Of a stretch of DNA of 39,259 nt, positions 16,766 through 24,440 are shown piece by piece. The position numbers and the translations under genes were made by a program. Source of the DNA: Pirellulales bacterium (GTDB lineage: Bacteria > Planctomycetota > Planctomycetia > Pirellulales > JACPPG01); the NCBI GenBank assembly GCA_036490175.1, contig DASXEJ010000222.1, forward strand, positions 1 to 39,259. Reading direction: 5' to 3'. The notes beneath the pieces were generated by a model that ran no database searches, had not been told where the DNA came from, and saw only the letters and a program-made list of their open reading frames with translations. Every line of letters starts with the position of its first letter. Positions within the stretch are counted from its first letter, which is position 1.

Positions 16766-18043
16766 CTACTGGACCTCGATGGCCACTTGCTCGATCGCCG
16801 CGTGGCCGGACTTGCGGAAGGGACGCGGCATGGGCTGGCCGTTTCCTTTTTCGTCGACGGCCCGACAGCGCAACGTGTACTTTCCTGGCGGCAGGCCCGA
16901 TATCAAGGCCGCCCAGTGAATTTTGGTTAGCCGCATCGGCCAGGTACGCGGTTGAGAACTGCCGGTATCAAAGCCGTGGGTGTGAGCCGGAATTTTGTCT
17001 TCGGGCAAGTCGCCTCCCCAGTTGCTTGGCGCCGGCAGGATTTCCGCATCTTGCCAACGCGCGGTCGCAAAATAGGGGTCGCCGGCCGGCGGTTCCTCCG
17101 AGTCGGGCAGAATGCAAACTTGCACCTTCGACAGTCCGCCGATCCCCACCTGGGCATACCCGGTCAGAGGGATCGGTTGTCCCGCCAGGATCTTGCCGGG
17201 TACGGAAATCGTCGCGGCGAAGCTCTTCAGCGGGCTGTCGATATCGTTGTTCTCTTTCGCATAGGTGTCATTTGCGCCGGCCAGATTGGTCAGCAGTACG
17301 TGCGAAAGCCATTTGACGCATTTAAAACCGTAGGCTTCCGGCACGATGATCCGCACCGGGCCGCCGCGTACACTGTTCAGCCATTGCCCGTTGAGCTTGT
17401 AGCAGAGGATCACCGGGGGCAGGTCGAACGGATCTTCCAGTACGCGGCCGATCGGCAGCGAGCTGCGAAACATCTGCTGTGGATCGTCGTTATGGTAGCC
17501 GTAGTAGAAGACGCGACGCAGCGCATCGTTGGGCCTGGTCAACCATACTAACTCGCGCAGCGGAACTCCCTCCCAGATGCCCATGCCCAACGGGCAGCCC
17601 ATGTTCAGGCAAGTCATGATCTTGGGGAATCGTACGGCGTGGTTTTCCGCAAGCTTCATGAGGCCTGCGAAATCCAGTGCCGTTCCTTCGGCCTTGGCCA
17701 TCGGCATTCGCAACACCACCGGATTCTCTGGATCCGAGATCACCTCTAGCCGCCAGGTGTCGCGAGTCAGCCCTGCCTCGCGCTTTTGATCCTCAGCGAG
17801 CGAGTGTGGCAGCGGTTTGCCGCGTGACACGTCTTGAAAGTCGTCGGGCGATGTAAGGTAGCTGCCAAGCTTGGCCAGTGCGTCTGCCATTTCCGGAGCC
17901 GCCAGCACAGACCCGGTACTTGGTTCACCTCCGGCCAGGCTTGGCCAGAGCGCCAGCGTAGCCGCGCTACCGATCCCCAACTTTGCAAAATGTCTCCGCG
18001 AAATTGCGATGTGCTGGCCGAGGAATTGTCCAAGCTCAGACAT
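16766..18043 (-). CDS. Tat-exported sulfite-oxidase-family molybdopterin oxidoreductase
   Basis: The protein has 425 residues. The ATG at 18043 is preceded by GGGAGA. The Tat signal is SRRHFAKLGIGSAATLALW (residues 15-33). The molybdopterin domain (PF00174 type) shows PKIMTCLNMG, WEGVPLRELVWLT, YGYHNDDPQQMFRSSLPIGR, FDLPPVILCYKLNGQWL, VRGGPVRIIVPEAYGFKCVKWLSHV, and a C-terminal Mo-co dimerisation-like region (PIPLTGYAQVGIGGLSKVQV). The likely Mo ligand is Cys145 (TCLNMG), with a second Cys150 close by. The usual C-A-G-N-x-R motif of sulfite oxidases is absent, so the substrate may differ from sulfite. No cytochrome subunit is adjacent. It folds with cofactor in the cytosol and acts in the periplasm. 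Confidence 0.87.
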   Translation of the reverse strand: MSELGQFLGQHIAISRRHFAKLGIGSAATLALWPSLAGGEPSTGSVLAAPEMADALAKLGSYLTSPDDFQDVSRGKPLPHSLAEDQKREAGLTRDTWRLEVISDPENPVVLRMPMAKAEGTALDFAGLMKLAENHAVRFPKIMTCLNMGCPLGMGIWEGVPLRELVWLTRPNDALRRVFYYGYHNDDPQQMFRSSLPIGRVLEDPFDLPPVILCYKLNGQWLNSVRGGPVRIIVPEAYGFKCVKWLSHVLLTNLAGANDTYAKENNDIDSPLKSFAATISVPGKILAGQPIPLTGYAQVGIGGLSKVQVCILPDSEEPPAGDPYFATARWQDAEILPAPSNWGGDLPEDKIPAHTHGFDTGSSQPRTWPMRLTKIHWAALISGLPPGKYTLRCRAVDEKGNGQPMPRPFRKSGHAAIEQVAIEVQ

Positions 18044-18224
18044 CGGCTTCTCCCGCGTAATGCGCGTTTGCCGCTACTTGATGCACAAGTGCATCACGAT
18101 CATTTCCGAGGTATTGCCAAGGGACCATCTTCTAATGCCGACAGAAAACCAGACCAACGCAAATCGGCACGAGGGGGGACGTTTTCCCAGTATAAACGAC
18201 CGCGCCCGACGGAAACTAGGAAAT

Positions 18225-20009
18225 CTACGCACCGCATTTCGACTCGATATAGCGACGATGGGCTTCGAGGTAGCACTCACGTACCAACCCGCTCATTTCG
18301 GCCGAATTCGGAAACCGGTCCGAGAAACCTGGCACCGCGGGGTCGATCGTAAAGCGGGCCGTTTCGACCAGGTGCAACAACAAATCGCGCGGGTCCTCGT
18401 CCCCCACGGCAAAGCGGATGGTTGTCGCCGTAATGCCGGCGCTGCGCAGTGCCTCGTCCGAAAGTTCCGAGTGCGTCGTCAAGGCAGGGCAGCTGATGAT
18501 GGTGTTCGACTGACCCAGGCTGATCATATGGCCAAAAGTCGGCGATAGGTTGTCGAAGAAGCGTTGGAAGGACTCGGTCGGGATATCCGCACCGTCGAAA
18601 TCGATCGTGAAAAGCGGAGCGGGCAACCCCAGAGACAGCAGCTTTTCACGAAGTGGTGCGTTTTCGTCGCTGGCCAGCACATGCGAGTGGACATTCACAG
18701 ATGGATGGGCCGCGAGGAACCGGGCCAGGATGCTGGTATTGATGCACTTGGCCAGCATGCGGTTTTCGAGCGTGCGAATGCCTTGCATCACCTCGAAGGC
18801 GGCATCGGCGTTCAAGAAAGCTCCCTTGACGTAGTAGACATTCCAGAACAGCGTATCGCGCCAGGAAACGCCGCCGACGGTTTCCCCCTTGGGGATGAAC
18901 ATATCCTCGTTGCGGCCAATGACGACACCAGCTACCACGGTGCCGGAACCGGATAGATCTTTGGTATAGCTGTGGATGACGAAGTCAGGGCGCTCGGCCA
19001 AATCGTCGCGTTGCAGAGGGCGGCAGAGGAACGGCGTGCCGATGGTAGCATCGAGCATCACCCGCAATCCCTGTTCGTGCGCGGCACGGCAAATTGCGGG
19101 CACATCCAGTACGTAGCCATGCGGATTGCAGGGAGATTCCAGATAAACGTAGGCTCGGCGCCCTGCGTTCAAGCGGTCGGCGTGTGTGACGCGGACGCGG
19201 TCCCAGCAGGCCAGCAGATCTTCCGCTTCGCTACCATCGAAGGTCTCAACAGCGATGCCTAAATTGCCGGGCTTAGCGTACCAATCGTGGATCAACTGGT
19301 GCGCGCCTCCGTAGATATTGCGGCTCGTAATCAGCACGTCGCCCGCTCCTAGCAAGTGCCCTAGTACGGCGTCGATGGCGGCCATGCCGCTATTGAAGTT
19401 CCAGGCGAAATACTCGTCGGCGAAGGGGCCTGCCTCGAGGTCGACGATATAGTTTGCCAGCGATACCGACGTCGGGTTCAGCAGCCGGGAATAAATCTCG
19501 AGCAGCAGCTCCTTTCCCTGAAAAGCGTCGGCGATCCACTCCGCGCAGGCATAGATGTAGGTCGCCGTACGCGTGATGACCGGGTTAGCGGCAAAGATGG
19601 CGGTGACATTGTCGAATACGGCGTACGGCCCCTTGGCATACTGCGTGGTCTGGCTATATCCAAGGCTCTGGTAGCTGCTCCGCGAAGGGGCCTGCAGCAT
19701 GTCGAGCAGCTTGGCGAATTGAAATGACAGGAACTTTTTGGCGTTGAAATGCGCGATCCGGTCCGATCGGTCTAATTCTCCGATCGAAGTCAGAGTGATC
19801 TGCCACAGCCGGTCGATGTCACCGTGATTTTCATACAACCGCCCGGCAATACGTGCCAGCGTCTGGCCGAACTCGCTGGCCGGGTCGATGCCGAAATGCG
19901 CCAGTTGTTCGGCGACTAATGCCGGCACGTCCGCAGCCGTGCTCGAGTTGCGCCGCGGTGACAGCCGCCGCGAGGCGGGGCCTGTCGGCGAAGATTCGCG
20001 ATCTGTCAC
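18225..20009 (-). CDS. Cys/Met-metabolism PLP enzyme (cystathionine gamma-synthase/lyase family), long form
   Basis: The protein has 594 residues and starts with GTG at 20009. AAGGAG lies 8 bases before it (20018-20023), which fixes the start. Residues from about 165 on match the Cys/Met PLP-dependent family (PF01053): YSRLLNPTSVSLANYI, FNSGMAAIDAVLGHLLGAGD, YGGAHQLIHDW, YVYLESPCNPHGYVLDV, LDATIGTPFLCRPLQ, and the cofactor lysine in HSYTKDLSGSGTVVAGV, Lys350 by codon count. Typical members have about 400 residues. The extra N-terminal 150 or so include a helical stretch (FNAKKFLSFQFAKLLDML) of unknown role. Long versions are known among fungal cystathionine synthases. Substrate specificity (synthase, lyase or sulfhydrylase) cannot be read from sequence alone. 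It is divergent from the serine hydrolase gene. Confidence 0.87.
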   Translation of the reverse strand: MTDRESSPTGPASRRLSPRRNSSTAADVPALVAEQLAHFGIDPASEFGQTLARIAGRLYENHGDIDRLWQITLTSIGELDRSDRIAHFNAKKFLSFQFAKLLDMLQAPSRSSYQSLGYSQTTQYAKGPYAVFDNVTAIFAANPVITRTATYIYACAEWIADAFQGKELLLEIYSRLLNPTSVSLANYIVDLEAGPFADEYFAWNFNSGMAAIDAVLGHLLGAGDVLITSRNIYGGAHQLIHDWYAKPGNLGIAVETFDGSEAEDLLACWDRVRVTHADRLNAGRRAYVYLESPCNPHGYVLDVPAICRAAHEQGLRVMLDATIGTPFLCRPLQRDDLAERPDFVIHSYTKDLSGSGTVVAGVVIGRNEDMFIPKGETVGGVSWRDTLFWNVYYVKGAFLNADAAFEVMQGIRTLENRMLAKCINTSILARFLAAHPSVNVHSHVLASDENAPLREKLLSLGLPAPLFTIDFDGADIPTESFQRFFDNLSPTFGHMISLGQSNTIISCPALTTHSELSDEALRSAGITATTIRFAVGDEDPRDLLLHLVETARFTIDPAVPGFSDRFPNSAEMSGLVRECYLEAHRRYIESKCGA

Positions 20010-20017
20010 GGTGAGGG

Positions 20018-20023
20018 CTCCTT
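20018..20023 (-). promoter_or_regulatory. Ribosome binding site of the PLP enzyme (supports GTG start)
   Basis: AAGGAG on the minus strand is spaced 8 bases from GTG at 20009. No ATG in frame nearby has a comparable site. Confidence 0.6.
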
Positions 20024-20224
20024 GGTACGGGGGGCTGTGCGAGCTGCCATTCAGCGACTACGTGGCCCCAAGTCGTAAGATCCGTCGTAATCTGCGTGAA
20101 TTCTATCCAATGGGCGGGGCTCCGGCTGCGGACCGCGGGCTTGCGCCTGACGTATATTTTTGTGTCAGACCGGCGATGGTCTGCCGGCGCCAAGTTAAAC
20201 GATCCTGTCGAGATAGGCGAACCC

Positions 20225-21775
20225 ATGGAACTGGTCAAGGTTTTTCATGCCTCGATCCTGCTGCTGATACTGCCGGTTGCCGTGCTTGCGCAACAACCTT
20301 CGTCGGTGACTGCCGACGCTCTCAAGGTGGCACTTGGCGAAACACAGAAGATCGTGACCAAGACGATCGAGCAAACCGGCGTTCCTGGGATTGCCATCGC
20401 GGTGGTCCATAAGGACGACGTGGTTTTTCAGCAGGGGTTCGGCGTTCGCGAGATTGGTAAGCCCGAGTTGATCGACGCCGACACGGTCTGCCAGTTGGCC
20501 TCGGTATCGAAATCGATCACTTCGACCGTCCTGGCGGCGCTTGTCGGCGAAGGGATCATCGGCTGGGACGATCGGGTGATCGATCACGATCCTGGGTTTT
20601 GCCTCTATGACGCGGCCAGCACTCGTGAGCTGCGGTTGCGCGACCTGCTCTGCCACCGCAGCAGTCTGCCGGACCACGGCGGCGACTTGCTCGAGGACAT
20701 GGGCTACGACCGTGGCGAGATTCTGCATCGGCTGCGTTACCTGCGGCCCGACAGCAGCTTTCGTGCGCATTACGCGTACACCAATTATGGATATACCGAA
20801 GCGGCCGTGGCCGCGGCCCTGGCGGCGGGCAAACGTTGGGAGGATCTAGCGGCCGAAAAACTCTATCGCCCTCTGGGAATGAACACTACCAGCTCGCGTT
20901 ACGAAGATTTTGCCAAGGCCGCGAACCGAGCCCGCTTGCACGTGCGGATCGACGACAAGTGGGTCGCCAAGTACGAACGTCAACCAGACGCGCAAACGCC
21001 GGCAGGCGGCGTCAGCTCGACGTTGCGCGATCTAACCTGCTGGATGCGGCTGCTGCTGGCCGACGGCAAGTTCGATGATCGGCAAGTCATCCCGGCAGCC
21101 CCACTCAACGAGACGCACAGTCCGCAAATCGTTACCGGCTTCGATTCGCAGGCCGGACGCCTCGTTAGTTATGGCCTGGGTTGGATTGTCAGCGTCGAAC
21201 GGGGAGGCAAGGTCTTTTGGAAACACTCAGGAGGCTTCGACCTGGGAATGCGCACCGAAGTTGCGTTCCTTCCGGCCGAGCAGATCGGCATCGCCGTGCT
21301 CTCGAACGCCGGACCAACGGGCGTGCCCGAGGGGATCACGGAAAGCTTCTTCGACTTGTTGCTGGATGGAAAGCTGTCGCGCGATTGGGTCGAGTTCGCC
21401 AACCGCATGTTTGCCGAAGAGGTGCGGCGAGAACGCGGCAAGGAGACCGACTACAGTCATCCGCCTGCGCAAACGACGCAGCATCTTGGCCTGGCAACTT
21501 ACACGGGCACGTTCGACAACTCCTTTTTCGGCCCGATTGAAATTACTGACGAACAAGGGAATCTGCTGCTCACGTTGGGGCCAAAAAAGATGCCCTTCCC
21601 GCTACGACATTGGGATCGCGACGTGTTCATCTATCAGCCGACGGGCGAAATGGCAGGCGGCGTTAGCGGCCTCCTATTCACGATCGGCCCTGACCAGAAA
21701 TCAACCCGCGTACTCATCGAAAATCTCAACGTGCATGGGCAAGGTACATTCGAGCGCGCGTCACCCGGCAAGTGA
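20225..21775 (+). CDS. Secreted serine hydrolase of the beta-lactamase/penicillin-binding fold (class C type)
   Basis: The protein has 516 residues from the ATG at 20225, preceded by AGGCGA. The longer frame would bury the signal peptide (ELVKVFHASILLLILPVAVLAQ). The beta-lactamase-related domain (PF00144) shows the SxxK motif S93-V-S-K96 in LASVSKSITSTVLAAL and the Tyr-x-Asn motif Y185-T-N187 in YAYTNYGYTEAAVA. Next come LYRPLGMNTTSSRY, PAGGVSSTLRDLTCWMRLLL, and an HSG-type third motif in FWKHSGGFDLGMRTE. A C-terminal beta-sandwich-like region (about residues 420-516, starting LGLATYTGTFDNSFFG) resembles DUF3471-type tails. Such proteins are D-peptidases, esterases or beta-lactamases. It is exported, so peptidoglycan fragments or esters are plausible substrates. 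It is a single plus-strand gene. Confidence 0.9.
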   Translation: MELVKVFHASILLLILPVAVLAQQPSSVTADALKVALGETQKIVTKTIEQTGVPGIAIAVVHKDDVVFQQGFGVREIGKPELIDADTVCQLASVSKSITSTVLAALVGEGIIGWDDRVIDHDPGFCLYDAASTRELRLRDLLCHRSSLPDHGGDLLEDMGYDRGEILHRLRYLRPDSSFRAHYAYTNYGYTEAAVAAALAAGKRWEDLAAEKLYRPLGMNTTSSRYEDFAKAANRARLHVRIDDKWVAKYERQPDAQTPAGGVSSTLRDLTCWMRLLLADGKFDDRQVIPAAPLNETHSPQIVTGFDSQAGRLVSYGLGWIVSVERGGKVFWKHSGGFDLGMRTEVAFLPAEQIGIAVLSNAGPTGVPEGITESFFDLLLDGKLSRDWVEFANRMFAEEVRRERGKETDYSHPPAQTTQHLGLATYTGTFDNSFFGPIEITDEQGNLLLTLGPKKMPFPLRHWDRDVFIYQPTGEMAGGVSGLLFTIGPDQKSTRVLIENLNVHGQGTFERASPGK

Positions 21776-22416
21776 AGCGAAATCGCTCGCTAGAGATTTT
21801 GCGAAAAAAGCATCCGTCCGGCACCCGGCCAAATCGAGGGTTGATTTCGGACGCCTCGTATTTATTCAATTATTGGAATTATTCACCGCGCAAATAATTG
21901 ACCGCGTTGACGTTGACTTTGGCTCATTTCCCGGGAAAACAGCGAATCCGCACAGAATTCTGTCCGGGTGGGGTGTTTAGGGGATGCAGCCTCATACGCG
22001 AATTCTATCGCGGGGGCACAGGGCTCGCAGGCCGTAAAACCGACCGCCGCGAGCGCGCTTTGTCGCTAGCACCACACCCTGCAACACGCGCGGGAGTTTA
22101 TTGTATTGCGCCCGATTCTGCCGAGTATGAGATCGGATTCGGCGGTGGCCGCGAATGAGCTGGTCGCATTCTTCTCTGCGTAACCTGCGACATCTGCGGA
22201 TCAACTCGCTTGATGGAAAAACTCACAACGCGATCCGCGCGACGTTTACTCTTCCGAATGTCGCCTCATTCGGACGGCTGTTGTCGTCTAGAATTATTTG
22301 GAAAGATGATGATCCGCAGGGCACGCAGATCAGGCGAACACCTCCTGCACGACGCTGGTCTGAATCGCGGCGTGAAACCAAGTGCAGGCCAACGTCGGCA
22401 GGAGTATTGTCGCTCG
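21776..22416. other. Non-coding gap between convergent genes
   Basis: Some 640 bases separate the serine hydrolase (plus) from the small Cys-rich protein (minus). The reading frames here have no recognisable domain, signal or ribosome site. A hairpin sits directly after the hydrolase stop (21777-21802). The stretch around 21855-21900 is AT-rich compared with its surroundings. Confidence 0.4.
21777..21802 (+). terminator. Hairpin directly after the serine hydrolase stop codon
   Basis: GCGAAATC (21777-21784) pairs with GATTTTGC (21795-21802), 8 pairs including one G-T, with a 10-base loop. It starts one base after the stop. It is followed by an A run, not a T run, so termination would be weak or factor-dependent. 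Confidence 0.28.
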
Positions 22417-22710
22417 TCACGTTCCCGGCTGCGGGGCGGGTGCCGGATTGCTGTTATTTGCCGAACGCGGGGCGGGCTGGTTGGGATTCGTCGGTGCAGG
22501 CGGCACTTCCTGATCGTTTTGTGGCGCCATACCGTCATTTCCGTTCTGCGACTGGCAGCAACTGTTGCCGTTGTATCCGGATGTGCCGCAGGCCGAGGAC
22601 GCACAATGACGAGCGGAACGGCAACGGCGGCGGCCGCAGCGGGCTTCGGAAACGTCTGCCACGGCCAATGTGATCACAATGGCGAACACGAACATGCTGA
22701 GTCGACCCAT
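22417..22710 (-). CDS. Small Cys-rich secreted protein
   Basis: The protein has 97 residues (98 if the first of two tandem ATGs, at 22713, is used). AAGGAG lies 3 bases before the first and 6 before the second ATG, so the second is preferred. The signal peptide is LSMFVFAIVITLAVADVSEA. The mature part is only about 75 residues. A basic segment has six cysteines spaced C-x4-C-x5-C-x4-C-x9-C-C, followed by an Asn/Pro/Gln-rich tail with no charge pattern. The family is not recognised. Short secreted proteins with such a Cys cluster and low-complexity tail are frequent in planctomycetes (recollection, not tested). Disulfides or metal binding are possible. The excellent ribosome site argues that it is expressed. 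It is a single gene. Confidence 0.68.
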   Translation of the reverse strand: MGRLSMFVFAIVITLAVADVSEARCGRRRCRSARHCASSACGTSGYNGNSCCQSQNGNDGMAPQNDQEVPPAPTNPNQPAPRSANNSNPAPAPQPGT

Positions 22711-22716
22711 CATTTA

Positions 22717-22722
22717 CTCCTT
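22717..22722 (-). promoter_or_regulatory. Ribosome binding site of the Cys-rich protein
   Basis: AAGGAG on the minus strand is one of the best Shine-Dalgarno matches in the window. Spacing is 3 bases to the ATG at 22713 and 6 to the ATG at 22710. Confidence 0.65.
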
Positions 22723-23123
22723 AAAATGAGATGCAAAACGGCGCGGCGGATCACGCGTCGAAGCTGAGCCCGCGCGCCAATAGTGTGAGATTGGGGGCGA
22801 AGCACTTTGCATACCATTGCCAGGGCGAATCGAGATGCCACTTGGCCCGACGGCCCGCAGACGCGGGACCTAAGGGCCGGCGCCGCGAATGACTTAGCCC
22901 CACGGCTGGCTGCGTCGCGGGCGACGTGAATTATTGCGTCGCATGCCGCTGCCGTAATTCGGGGTTGGGTGACTACCGGCCAGTATGAGCGTTTTGCGCG
23001 CGAGCGTTTTTCTATTGCGCGCTTTCGTACTGACGAGCCTCGTAGAACGCTATCAACCACCCTGAACCGTAACAAGCGCGCGTGAAACGTAAAGAGTACG
23101 TAAGGTGGCAGGTTGCGGCGTAG
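22723..23123. other. Non-coding gap upstream of the Cys-rich gene
   Basis: About 400 bases on the minus strand between alkyladenine glycosylase and the Cys-rich gene. One long minus frame exists, but it is an Arg/Ala/Ser-rich composition artefact. No clear promoter pair or hairpin was seen. The region presumably carries the promoter of the Cys-rich gene. Confidence 0.4.
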
Positions 23124-23708
23124 CTATTTGCCGCGCGGTTGGCAATCTGCGTCGACGAAGCGCAGCAGGGCGTGCTTCCAGTCGCCGGCGTAGTCGATGT
23201 TGATTCGCTTTGTGGCGGTGTAGCGGGGCTGATGCGCGGGATCGTCGGTGAAGAACAGTTCGTTCCCCGTCAGGTCCAATCCGTTATGGTCGCGCGTGAT
23301 ACGGAACGCTCGGGCGAGTCGTCCTGGCCCGCGGAGGTCGACCTGCCACTGGTCGAGCGGTTTTGCGCCGCGGATCAGTACGGCGTGCGCCTCGCCCTGT
23401 GTGCCGGTCACGACGTTCAGCATGTCGTACATGCCATAAATGAGATAGACGTAGGCATGCCCTGGGCGGCCGAACATGATTTCGGTGCGCTTGGTGCGTC
23501 CCTTCGAGGCGTGCGAGGCCAGGTCCTGTGGGCCGAGATAGGCTTCGGTCTCGGTAATCCTGGCCCGCAAAAGCTCACCGTCCACGCGCCGCACCAGGAT
23601 TTTGCCAATCAACTGCTGGGCGACGTCGCGTGCCGATTGCGCGTAAAACGCGCGGCGCAGTTTCTTCTGCGACGGACGAGATCGTACTCCGTTTGCCTTT
23701 TTCGGCAT
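23124..23708 (-). CDS. DNA-3-methyladenine glycosylase, AAG/MPG family
   Basis: The protein has 194 residues, normal for bacterial members of the alkyladenine glycosylase family (PF02245), which excise 3-methyladenine, hypoxanthine and other damaged purines as the first step of base excision repair. Diagnostic segments are LIGKILVRRVDGELL, then RITETEAYLGPQDLASHA with catalytic-type Glu55 and intercalating Tyr57 by analogy to the human enzyme. Further ones are MFGRPGHAYVYLIYGMYDMLNVVTG, AVLIRGAKPL, GPGRLARAFRI and GNELFF. The ATG at 23708 follows a GA-rich ribosome site and a Lys/Arg-rich N-terminal extension (KKANGVRSRPSQKK) that may bind DNA. It is a single gene, divergent from a small plus-strand gene. 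Confidence 0.95.
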   Translation of the reverse strand: MPKKANGVRSRPSQKKLRRAFYAQSARDVAQQLIGKILVRRVDGELLRARITETEAYLGPQDLASHASKGRTKRTEIMFGRPGHAYVYLIYGMYDMLNVVTGTQGEAHAVLIRGAKPLDQWQVDLRGPGRLARAFRITRDHNGLDLTGNELFFTDDPAHQPRYTATKRINIDYAGDWKHALLRFVDADCQPRGK

Positions 23709-23732
23709 TCTCTCTCGTCCTCGTCGTGCTGG

Positions 23733-23760
23733 CTGATAAGGCGTCCGCGATCCCTATAAT
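23733..23760 (+). promoter_or_regulatory. Sigma70-like promoter candidate with perfect -10
   Basis: CTGATA (23733-23738, 4 of 6 to the -35 consensus), a 16-base spacer and TATAAT (23755-23760). It points toward the gene at 24053 and would give a leader of nearly 290 bases. Confidence 0.35.
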
Positions 23761-24040
23761 AATTGAAAGCCGCAATGCATCGTAGACTCGCCGTCGGCTG
23801 GCCGGCTCGTAGAATGGTAGGGGCGGACGTGCGTGGCGAACTTCACGTCATCGGATGGCTCGTCCATTTGACGTGCGGAATCGCGCAGCCGCAACGCATT
23901 GGATGCCTCGGGCGTGCGTGCGACGCCGACGCCGCGTTTCGCCAACCGCGTTGTGCCCGCCGTATTGTGCTTACTGCATTCCTAGGGCGCGACGCGCGAT
24001 CAAGAATGCTCAGTTCAACGCCAACGATCTTTCCTTCGGG

Positions 24041-24046
24041 GGGAGG
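24041..24046 (+). promoter_or_regulatory. Ribosome binding site of the small helical protein
   Basis: GGGAGG, 6 bases before the ATG at 24053, in a longer G-rich run. It fixes the start of the 112-residue protein against a frame that extends 198 bases further upstream. Confidence 0.6.
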
Positions 24047-24052
24047 GTGATT

Positions 24053-24391
24053 ATGCCGTCGCGCGGCCCACATAGCACATCGGCAACCCTGGAGCCGCTT
24101 TGGCAAGAAATCAGCGAGTTTTTGGAATGCCAGAAGGAACAGATCTTTGGGCAGATCAGAGGCTACCCGTCGCCCATCACGGGCTGCGACCAGCAATTCA
24201 ATTTTCTGCTTGAGGAGCAAGCCCGCATCTCGCAGGAGATGAGTCGCATGCGCACCGCCATGCAGGAATGCTTATCGGGCGGCAAGGCACACGCAATCCT
24301 GGCAGAGTTTTTGCGTACTTCTACGTGCCTCGACGAAGAGACCGCCGGAAGATTTCGCTCTCGGTTGGCCGATACGTCAGAAAACGCATGA
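24053..24391 (+). CDS. Small, mainly helical protein of unknown function
   Basis: The protein has 112 residues. The start is set by the strong GGGAGG site, and the upstream part of the frame is Arg/Cys-rich and looks non-coding. After a short Ser/Thr-rich N-terminus the protein is almost entirely helical by composition: LEPLWQEISEFLECQKEQIFGQIRGYP, then FNFLLEEQARISQEMSRMRTAM with heptad-like spacing suggesting a coiled coil, then AHAILAEFLRTS and EETAGRFRSRLA. There is no signal peptide or membrane segment, so it is probably cytosolic. The family is not recognised. It converges on the NHL-propeller gene with a gap of 49 bases. It may oligomerise, but no function is proposed. Confidence 0.65.
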   Translation: MPSRGPHSTSATLEPLWQEISEFLECQKEQIFGQIRGYPSPITGCDQQFNFLLEEQARISQEMSRMRTAMQECLSGGKAHAILAEFLRTSTCLDEETAGRFRSRLADTSENA

Positions 24392-24440
24392 CCCGTGTGC
24401 CCTCGGCTGCAAGCTCTTTGGCCGGTCGTTCAGCCGTACG

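Larger units (their letters stand above)
23709..24052. other. Divergent non-coding region upstream of a small helical protein gene
   Basis: About 340 bases between the glycosylase (minus) and the helical protein (plus). It contains a perfect TATAAT at 23755-23760 and an excellent ribosome site at its right end. The frames across it are Arg-rich and start with TTG or lack a ribosome site, so no gene is called. Confidence 0.45.

Noticed and set aside
22155..22673. Plus-strand frame of 172 codons
   Set aside because: It crosses antisense through the Cys-rich protein, with no recognisable domain and an Arg-rich composition.
22710..23075. Minus-strand frame of 121 codons upstream of the Cys-rich gene
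   Set aside because: Arg/Ala/Ser-rich shadow composition, no ribosome site or motif; its only merit is touching the next start.
23763..24050. Plus-strand frame of 95 codons behind the TATAAT
   Set aside because: It starts with TTG, has no ribosome site, and its composition is biased; it is kept as leader sequence only.
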